A stretch of 6,941 bases of DNA, from positions 1 through 6,941 of the forward strand of contig JAOUGZ010000138.1 in assembly GCA_029865405.1 (NCBI GenBank). The letters are read 5' to 3'. Each line of letters starts with the position of its first letter. Positions within the stretch are counted from its first letter, which is position 1. The translations under genes and the position numbers were made by a program. This DNA comes from Betaproteobacteria bacterium (GTDB taxonomy: Bacteria; Pseudomonadota; Gammaproteobacteria; Burkholderiales; SG8-39). This document shows, one piece after another, positions 1 through 4,595 of the stretch. Under the pieces are notes generated by a model, which made no database searches, was not told the origin of the DNA, and was given only the letters and a program-made list of their open reading frames with translations.

Positions 1-585
1 ACCTGGCTGCTGCTGCAGTGCTTCGGCGAGTTCTGCGCCGAGCATCCCGACACCCACCTCGAGCTGTACGAGACGGTCCTCGGCGGCACCGAGGAGGCGC
101 TCGCCGCAAGGCGCGTCGAGTTCGCCCTTTGCACCAGCGTGCCGCAGGGCTTTGCCGGCGACATCCTGATGCCGGTGCGCACCGTGTGCATGGCCGCACC
201 GTCGCACCCGCTGCACCGGCTGGGACGCGAGCTGACGCTGGAGGACCTGCGCCGGCACCGGCACATCGTGATCCGCGATTCGGGCGAGCAGCGCGTGCGC
301 TCCGCGGGCTGGCTCAACGAGCTGCGCCTGACGGTGTCGAACAAGGCCACCGCGATCCAGGCCGTGGCGACGGGGATGGGTTACGCCTGGGTTGCCGAGG
401 ACAGCGTGCGCGACGAGCTCGAGCGCGGTGCGTTGCAGCCCCTGCCCCTGCGCGAAGGCGCGCAGAAGGCGGGCACGATCTATCTCGTGTTCGCCGACCG
501 CGAGGCGGCCGGGCCGGGCACGCGGCGCCTGGCGGAGATCATCCGCCAGGGCGTCGCGCGCGAATGCGCTAGAACAGCTGGATGA
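1..585 (+). CDS. LysR-type transcriptional regulator, C-terminal part (5' end outside window)
   Basis: The reading frame is open from base 1 and gives 194 residues before the TGA at 583-585. All of it resembles the LysR substrate-binding domain, the periplasmic-binding-protein-like fold that senses a small effector. Supporting segments are the first strand region (HLELYETVLGG, window residues 20-30), the RRVEFAL segment at 38-44, the inter-subdomain stretch HIVIRDSGEQR (88-98) and the typical late segment AIQAVATGMGYAWVAED (118-134). The N-terminal winged helix-turn-helix that binds DNA lies before the window, so neither the start nor the divergent target gene normally found next to such regulators can be seen. 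The effector cannot be inferred. The 3' end overlaps the convergent MAPEG gene by 17 bp. The family call is firm; the regulated pathway is unknown. Confidence 0.85.
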   Translation, partial: TWLLLQCFGEFCAEHPDTHLELYETVLGGTEEALAARRVEFALCTSVPQGFAGDILMPVRTVCMAAPSHPLHRLGRELTLEDLRRHRHIVIRDSGEQRVRSAGWLNELRLTVSNKATAIQAVATGMGYAWVAEDSVRDELERGALQPLPLREGAQKAGTIYLVFADREAAGPGTRRLAEIIRQGVARECARTAG

Positions 586-955
586 GGATCAGCGCGATGC
601 CGACGATCGACACCAGCCACGACACCGTGCGCAGGTACGGGATCCCGCCCAGGTAGCACACCGCGTAGGCGACGCGCGCCCAGAAGAAGATCTGCGCGCC
701 GAGCAGCGTCATGGCATTGGTCGCGCCCGCCGCCACGGCGGCAAGCACCACCGCCGCGAACAGGACGAGGTTCTGGGCCATGTTGACGTTGGCGCGGGCC
801 GCGCGCCCGCCCCAGCCGGCGAGCTCCGGCAGGTTCTCGCGGTTGCCGAACGCCGTCATCAGGCCCTTTTGCATCACCAGCGCCTGCACCGTGGCGAGCA
901 TGTGCACGATCGCCAGCACCACCGACCACGCCAGCAGCGTCAGTTCAGGTCTCAT
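569..955 (-). CDS. MAPEG-family integral membrane protein
   Basis: The product has 128 residues and is predominantly hydrophobic, with four likely membrane helices at about 4-27, 61-79, 81-103 and 108-127. This is the size and topology of the MAPEG family (membrane-associated proteins in eicosanoid and glutathione metabolism), whose bacterial members are mostly uncharacterised and sit in the inner membrane. The family signature in the loop leading into helix 2 is recognisable as GRAARANVNMAQN (50-62), with R51, R54 and N58. The position usually held by glutamate in this motif is Q61 here, so glutathione-dependent catalysis should not be assumed. The ATG at 953-955 is supported by a GGAGG ribosome-binding site 8 nt upstream. 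The gene converges on the LysR gene and diverges from dinB. No substrate can be assigned. Confidence 0.85.
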   Translation of the reverse strand: MRPELTLLAWSVVLAIVHMLATVQALVMQKGLMTAFGNRENLPELAGWGGRAARANVNMAQNLVLFAAVVLAAVAAGATNAMTLLGAQIFFWARVAYAVCYLGGIPYLRTVSWLVSIVGIALILIQLF

Positions 956-963
956 GGTTTCTC

Positions 964-968
964 CCTCC
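964..968 (-). promoter_or_regulatory. Shine-Dalgarno site for the MAPEG gene
   Basis: On the minus strand this reads GGAGG, and it lies within the longer purine run GGAGGGAG. It sits 8 nt before the ATG at 955-953 and fixes the start of the MAPEG gene. It contrasts with dinB on the other side of the spacer, which has no visible ribosome-binding site. Confidence 0.8.
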
Positions 969-974
969 AGGTAA

Positions 975-999
975 GCGCGCCTTGGCCGCCAACGCGCGC
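975..999. promoter_or_regulatory. 25-bp inverted repeat between divergent MAPEG and dinB genes (candidate operator)
   Basis: The left arm GCGCGC-C-TTGGC and the right arm GCCAA-C-GCGCGC face each other around the central base C987. Eleven of twelve base pairs match; only the C981/C993 pair fails. The core TTGGC-C-GCCAA is perfect. The repeat overlaps the candidate dinB -35 hexamer (982-987), where a dimeric repressor would typically bind. It does not resemble a proteobacterial LexA box (CTGT-N8-ACAG). The GCGCGC arms are cheap in DNA of this composition, so a chance origin is possible. The palindrome is seen directly; its function is inferred. Confidence 0.45.
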
Positions 1000-1011
1000 G
1001 CTGCGTACACT
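982..1011 (+). promoter_or_regulatory. dinB: Candidate sigma70-like promoter for dinB
   Basis: TTGGCC (982-987) and TACACT (1006-1011) are separated by 18 bp. The second hexamer keeps the most conserved T-A----T positions of the -10 element; the -35 match is only TTG. Transcription from it would begin near 1018, right at the dinB GTG codon. No second -10 candidate in the 63-bp spacer fits as well. The prediction comes from sequence alone and is weak to moderate. Confidence 0.35.
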
Positions 1012-1018
1012 ATTCCGC

Positions 1019-2104
1019 GTGCCCGCGACACGCAAGATCATCCACCTCGACATGGACGCGTTTTACGCCTCCGTCGAACAGCGCGACGACCCGACGCTGA
1101 AGGGCAAGCCGGTCGCGGTCGGCGGCTCGCCGCAGGGGCGCGGCGTGGTCGCGGCCTGCAGCTACGAAGCGAGGAAATTCGGCATCCATTCGGCCATGCC
1201 GATGGCGCGCGCCGTGCGCGCCTGCCCCGAGCTGGTGATCGTGCGGCCGGATTTCTCCAAGTACAAGGCGGTGTCGCAGCAGGTGATGGCGATCCTGCGC
1301 TCGGTGACGCCGCTGGTGGAACCGCTGTCGCTCGACGAGGCGTATCTCGACGTCACCGAGAATGCGCTCGGCCGGCCTCTTGCCATGGAAGTGGCCAAAC
1401 ACCTCAAGTCGCGCATTTTCCTGGAGACGGCGCTCACCGCCTCCGCCGGGGTCGCGCCGAACAAGTTCCTGGCGAAGATCGCCTCGGGCTGGAACAAGCC
1501 GAACGGCCTGACCGTGATCGCGCCCGAGCGGGTGGAGGCTTTCCTGCAGCAGCTGCCGGTGGAGGCGCTCTGGGGCGTGGGCCCGGTGACGGCGAAGAGG
1601 CTGCGCGCCATCGGCATCGCGAAGCTGGTCGACGTGAGGGCCGCCGACGAAGCGTTGCTGCGCAAGACCGTGGGCAGCCACGCCGAGTGGCTGCAGCGCC
1701 TGTCGCGCGGCGACGATCCGCGGCCGGTGACGCCGAACCGGCCGTGGAAGTCGATTTCCTGCGAGGATACCTACCCCGAGGACCTCACCGAATTGCGCGA
1801 GATGCGCGCGGAGATCGAGCGCCTGGCGAGGCGCACGGCGTCCTCGCTGGAGAGGAAGGGCCTCGCGGCGCGCACCGTGACCATCAAGGTGCGCTACGCC
1901 GATTTCACGACGGTGACGCGCAGCCACACCGAGGCGCCGGCGACCAACGATGCGGCGCGCGTCGCCGAGCGCGCGCGCATCCTGCTCGAGCGGACCCAGG
2001 CGGGGAAAAGGCCGGTGCGCCTCCTGGGCGTGGGCGTGCACGGGCTCGCCGCGGCGAGCGGCGCGCCCGCGCCGGAAGCCCTTTTCCCGGCACATTTGCT
2101 CTAG
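1019..2104 (+). CDS. dinB: DNA polymerase IV (Y-family translesion polymerase)
   Basis: The 361-residue product matches the usual length of DinB, the error-prone polymerase that extends past damaged or misaligned template bases and is tethered to the beta clamp. The palm motif IIHLDMDAFYASVE (7-20) supplies metal ligand D11, and Y16 occupies the steric-gate position that excludes ribonucleotides. The second catalytic motif SLDEAYLDVT (104-113) carries D106 and E107. Family blocks SYEARKFGIHSAMP (48-61) and ASAGVAPNKFLAKIAS (141-156) are present, followed by a helix-hairpin-helix region at about 184-206 (WGVGPVTAKRL) and a little-finger domain at about 240-345. The C-terminal EALF (353-356) is only a poor match to a clamp-binding motif. 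GTG at 1019 is chosen because the next in-frame ATG (1052) would remove D11, and no better upstream start exists. There is no clear ribosome-binding site and no visible LexA box. Confidence 0.95.
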   Translation: MPATRKIIHLDMDAFYASVEQRDDPTLKGKPVAVGGSPQGRGVVAACSYEARKFGIHSAMPMARAVRACPELVIVRPDFSKYKAVSQQVMAILRSVTPLVEPLSLDEAYLDVTENALGRPLAMEVAKHLKSRIFLETALTASAGVAPNKFLAKIASGWNKPNGLTVIAPERVEAFLQQLPVEALWGVGPVTAKRLRAIGIAKLVDVRAADEALLRKTVGSHAEWLQRLSRGDDPRPVTPNRPWKSISCEDTYPEDLTELREMRAEIERLARRTASSLERKGLAARTVTIKVRYADFTTVTRSHTEAPATNDAARVAERARILLERTQAGKRPVRLLGVGVHGLAAASGAPAPEALFPAHLL

Positions 2105-2109
2105 ATCAA
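2096..2109. promoter_or_regulatory. FNR/ANR-type binding site upstream of the nfn-like/kor operon
   Basis: The sequence TTGCT-CTAG-ATCAA matches the FNR/ANR/DNR consensus TTGAT-N4-ATCAA at 9 of 10 defined positions; the only change is A to C in the left half. Its centre (between 2102 and 2103) lies 41.5 bp upstream of 2144. That is the position of a class II FNR activator site if transcription starts at 2144, and a compatible -10 hexamer is present at 2132-2137. The site overlaps the last codons and TAG of dinB. FNR-family proteins respond to oxygen (or, for DNR/NnrR types, nitric oxide), which would suit the Fe-S enzymes downstream. The match and spacing are seen; the regulator's identity is inferred. 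Confidence 0.6.
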
Positions 2110-2131
2110 ACGCGCCGGCGGGGCCCCGCAT

Positions 2132-2137
2132 TACGGT
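2132..2137 (+). promoter_or_regulatory. Candidate -10 element for the nfn-like/kor operon
   Basis: TACGGT keeps the T, A and final T of the TATAAT consensus. With a start near 2144 it occupies -12 to -7, exactly as needed for class II activation from the FNR-like site. No good -35 hexamer is present, as expected at activator-dependent promoters of this class. The predicted 5' leader is about 16 nt and contains a weak TGGGG (2144-2148) ribosome-binding candidate. Confidence 0.4.
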
Positions 2138-2159
2138 GCGGGCTGGGGCAAATCAAGAC

Positions 2160-3095
2160 ATGGATCCCGGCGAGCTGTCACGGTTCGAGATCGTCACGCG
2201 GCAGGATTTTTCCGACGTGACCTACCTGCTGGAGGTGCGCCATCCGCTGATGGCGAAGGCCGCCAAGCCGGGCCAGTTCGTGATCGTGATGGCGCACGAG
2301 CACGGCGAGCGCATCCCCCTCACCATCGCCGACTTCGACCGTTCCAGGGGCACCATTACCCTGGTGGTCCAGGCGGTCGGCAAGACCACGCGCGAAATGC
2401 AGCAAGCCTGCCGCAAGGGGACGACGCTGCACGCCATGGTCGGCCCGATGGGCATTCCGAGCCCCATCAGCGGCGCGAAGAAGGTCGTCTGCGTGGGCGG
2501 CGGGCTCGGCGTGGCGCCGATCTTCCCGCAGGCGCGCGGCTTCAAGGAGGCCGGCGCCTACGTGATCGGCGTGCTCGGCTTCAGGACCAAGAGCCTCGTT
2601 TTCTGGGAGGACAAGTTCCGCGCCTGCTGCGACGAGCTGATCCTGTGCACCGACGACGGCTCGGCGGGACTGAAGGGCCTGGTCACCGAGGGCATCCGGC
2701 GCGCGATCGACAAGCACGCCGACATCGACGAGGTGGTGGCCATCGGCCCGCCGGTGATGATGAAGGGCTGCGCCGAGGCCACGCGGCCGCACAAGATCAA
2801 GACCCTGGTGAGCCTCAACCCGATCATGGTCGACGGCACCGGCATGTGCGGCGGCTGCCGCGTGAAGATCGGCGACCAGGTGAAGTTCGCCTGCGTCGAC
2901 GGCCCGGACTTCGACGGCCACCTGGTGGACTTCGATGACCTGATGACGCGGCTGCGGCGCTATACGCAGGTCGAGCGCGCCGCGGCCGAGCGCTGGTCGG
3001 CCCACTGCCGCATGAAGGACCTGGCGGACCCGGCCGCGCCCGCGGTCGAGCTGCTCGAGCTGCCCGACCCCTTCGACGACGTGAAGGGCGGATAG
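2160..3095 (+). CDS. NfnA/SudB-like ferredoxin-NAD(P) reductase subunit (FAD, NAD(P), [2Fe-2S])
   Basis: The 311-residue protein belongs to the PyrK/NfnA/SudB branch of the ferredoxin-NADP reductase superfamily, often named 'sulfide/dihydroorotate dehydrogenase-like FAD/NAD-binding protein'. A beta-barrel FAD domain fills about 1-100, with the flavin-binding RIPLTIAD at 51-58. The nucleotide-binding domain follows, with VCVGGGLGVAPIFP at 110-123 and VVAIGPPVMMKG at 192-203. Near the C terminus, C230, C233 and C245 are three cluster ligands; D225 sits where PyrK has its first cysteine, as in the 3-Cys/1-Asp [2Fe-2S] site known for NfnA. It should work as a cytoplasmic heterodimer with the next gene product, exchanging electrons with NAD(P)H. 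The ATG at 2160 is the natural start for the flavin domain, though its ribosome-binding site is weak. A tail of about 30 residues (280-311), rich in Pro and acidic residues, extends beyond the cluster domain. Confidence 0.85.
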   Translation: MDPGELSRFEIVTRQDFSDVTYLLEVRHPLMAKAAKPGQFVIVMAHEHGERIPLTIADFDRSRGTITLVVQAVGKTTREMQQACRKGTTLHAMVGPMGIPSPISGAKKVVCVGGGLGVAPIFPQARGFKEAGAYVIGVLGFRTKSLVFWEDKFRACCDELILCTDDGSAGLKGLVTEGIRRAIDKHADIDEVVAIGPPVMMKGCAEATRPHKIKTLVSLNPIMVDGTGMCGGCRVKIGDQVKFACVDGPDFDGHLVDFDDLMTRLRRYTQVERAAAERWSAHCRMKDLADPAAPAVELLELPDPFDDVKGG

Positions 3096-3100
3096 CGCGC

Positions 3101-4588
3101 ATGGCGAAGAAGAAGACCATCCGCACCATCCCGCAGGAGCGCACGCCGATGCGCGAGCAGGCGCCGCAGGCGCGCGCGAAGAACTTCGACGAAGTCGCCT
3201 GCGGCTACGATGTCACCGAGGCGCTGCGCGAAGCCGAGCGCTGCCTCCTGTGCCCCGACGAGCCCTGCGTCGCAGGCTGCCCGGTCGGCATCGACATTCC
3301 GGGCTTCATCCGCAAGATCGGCGAGAAGAACTTCCGCGGCGCCTACGACGTCATCGCCGAGACCAACCTGCTCGCCGCCGTGTGCGGGCGCGTCTGCCCG
3401 CAGGAAACCCAGTGCGAGGAGGTGTGCACGGTCGGCGAGTCGCTCGAGCCGGTCGCCATCGGGCGCCTCGAGCGCTTCGTCGGCGACGCCGCGATCCGCG
3501 AGGGCTGGGTCAACGTGCCGCAGATCGAGGCCAACGACTTTCGCATCGGCATCGTCGGCTCGGGCCCGGCGGGCATGGCCTGCGCGGCGGACATGGCCAA
3601 GGCCGGCTGCGAGGTCACGGTGTTCGAGGCGTTCCACCAGCCCGGCGGCGTGCTGAAGTACGGCATCCCGGACTTCCGCCTGCCCAACGAGGTGGTCGAC
3701 GCCGAGATCGAGAATCTGCGCAAGATCGGCGTGCGCTTCGAGTGCAACACGCTGGTCGGGCGCCTGTTCACCATCGAGCAGATGGTCGACGAGCTCGGCT
3801 TCCACACCGTGTTCATCGGCACCGGCGCGGGCTATCCGACGATGCTCGGCGTGCCGGGCGATTCGCTCAACGGCGTGCTCTCGGCGAACGAACTACTCAC
3901 GCGCTGCAACCTGATGCGCGCGCGCGACGCCGCGTTCGACACGCCGATCCCGCTCGGCCGGCGCGTGGCCGTGATCGGCGCGGGCAATACCGCGATGGAC
4001 GCGATGCGCGTATGCCTGCGTTTGGGCGCGGAGAAGGTCTATTGCGTGTACCGGCGCTCGCGCGCCGAGTGCCCGGCGCGCGCCGAGGAAGTGCACCACG
4101 CCGAAGAGGAAGGCATCGAGTTCCACTGGCTCACCGCACCGGTCGCGATCCTCGACGACGGCAAGGGCGGCGTGCGCGGCATGCGCTGCATGCGCATGGC
4201 GCTCGGCGAGCCCGACGCCTCCGGCCGGCGCCGGCCGGTACCGGTGGCGGGCAGCGAGTTCGACTTCGACGCCGACCAGGTGGTGTACGCGATCGGCACC
4301 AACGCCAACCCGATCATCGGCCAGACCTCGCGCCTCAAGCTCGACAAGCGCGGCTACATCGCGACCGACGAGAGCCTCGCCACATCGATGCCCGGCGTGT
4401 TCGCCGGGGGCGACATCGTCACCGGCGCCGCGACGGTGATCGAGGCGATGGGCGCGGGCCGCAAGGCCGCGCGCAGCATCAAGGCCTATCTCGGCCTGCG
4501 CGATCCGGCGCGGCCCGCCGCCGGGCAAACGCTCTTCGGCATCGACCTCGGCGAGCGCAACTTCGTGAGGCTGCGTGCCGCCGCCTAG
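3101..4588 (+). CDS. NfnB/GltD-like Fe-S flavoprotein oxidoreductase subunit
   Basis: The 495-residue protein has the architecture of the glutamate synthase small subunit and NfnB/SudA. An N-terminal Fe-S domain holds two four-cysteine sets, C48-x2-C51-x4-C56-x3-C60 and C95-x3-C99-x5-C105-x3-C109. The FAD fold follows, with GSGPAGMACA at 153-162 and QPGGVLKYGIPDFRLP at 180-195. The inserted NAD(P)H fold has GAGNTAMDAMR at 293-303 and YRRSRAECPAR at 317-327. The FAD-binding C terminus is SMPGVFAGGDIVTGAATV (429-446). It would relay electrons between flavin and low-potential clusters in the cytoplasm. It begins 5 bp after the NfnA-like gene, suggesting coupled translation and a heterodimer. No large glutamate synthase subunit is nearby; the next genes are korAB, so a redox-adaptor role is more likely than glutamate synthesis. 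About 30 residues (466-495) extend past the last FAD helix. Confidence 0.85.
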   Translation: MAKKKTIRTIPQERTPMREQAPQARAKNFDEVACGYDVTEALREAERCLLCPDEPCVAGCPVGIDIPGFIRKIGEKNFRGAYDVIAETNLLAAVCGRVCPQETQCEEVCTVGESLEPVAIGRLERFVGDAAIREGWVNVPQIEANDFRIGIVGSGPAGMACAADMAKAGCEVTVFEAFHQPGGVLKYGIPDFRLPNEVVDAEIENLRKIGVRFECNTLVGRLFTIEQMVDELGFHTVFIGTGAGYPTMLGVPGDSLNGVLSANELLTRCNLMRARDAAFDTPIPLGRRVAVIGAGNTAMDAMRVCLRLGAEKVYCVYRRSRAECPARAEEVHHAEEEGIEFHWLTAPVAILDDGKGGVRGMRCMRMALGEPDASGRRRPVPVAGSEFDFDADQVVYAIGTNANPIIGQTSRLKLDKRGYIATDESLATSMPGVFAGGDIVTGAATVIEAMGAGRKAARSIKAYLGLRDPARPAAGQTLFGIDLGERNFVRLRAAA

Positions 4589-4591
4589 GAG
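4587..4591 (+). promoter_or_regulatory. korA: Shine-Dalgarno site that decides the korA start
   Basis: AGGAG overlaps the TAG stop (4586-4588) of the preceding gene and lies 4 nt before the ATG at 4596. It favours this ATG over the in-frame GTG at 4575, which lies inside the upstream gene. The spacing is short but usable, and it implies reinitiation by ribosomes finishing the NfnB-like gene. Confidence 0.65.
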
Positions 4592-4595
4592 CCCC

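Noticed and set aside
392..1018. Long upstream extension of the dinB frame, considered as an N-terminal fusion
   Set aside because: The translation is low-complexity Arg/His-rich sequence with no domain, and it runs antisense to the well-supported MAPEG gene. The DinB family starts at the GTG at 1019.
956..1018. LexA (SOS) box upstream of dinB
   Set aside because: No CTGT-N8-ACAG or close variant occurs in the spacer. The palindrome present has a different core.
1010..2131. Open minus-strand frame of 373 codons antisense to dinB
   Set aside because: It shows the same compositional shadow effect. All DinB catalytic motifs are on the + strand and the antisense peptide has no family features.
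2125..2142. Hairpin CCCGCA / TGCGGG with a 6-nt loop after dinB, considered as an intrinsic terminator
   Set aside because: The stem is only 6 bp and no T-rich run follows. The segment also contains the candidate -10 element of the downstream operon, so a promoter reading explains it better.
3101..4588. Assignment as glutamate synthase small subunit gltD
   Set aside because: The domain order is identical, but no large glutamate synthase subunit is visible, and the neighbours are an NfnA-like gene and korAB. The GltD name would imply a reaction the context does not support.
4575..4595. GTG at 4575 as an alternative korA start
   Set aside because: It lies inside the preceding gene and lacks a ribosome-binding site, and it would add only seven residues. 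The ATG at 4596 has AGGAG directly upstream.
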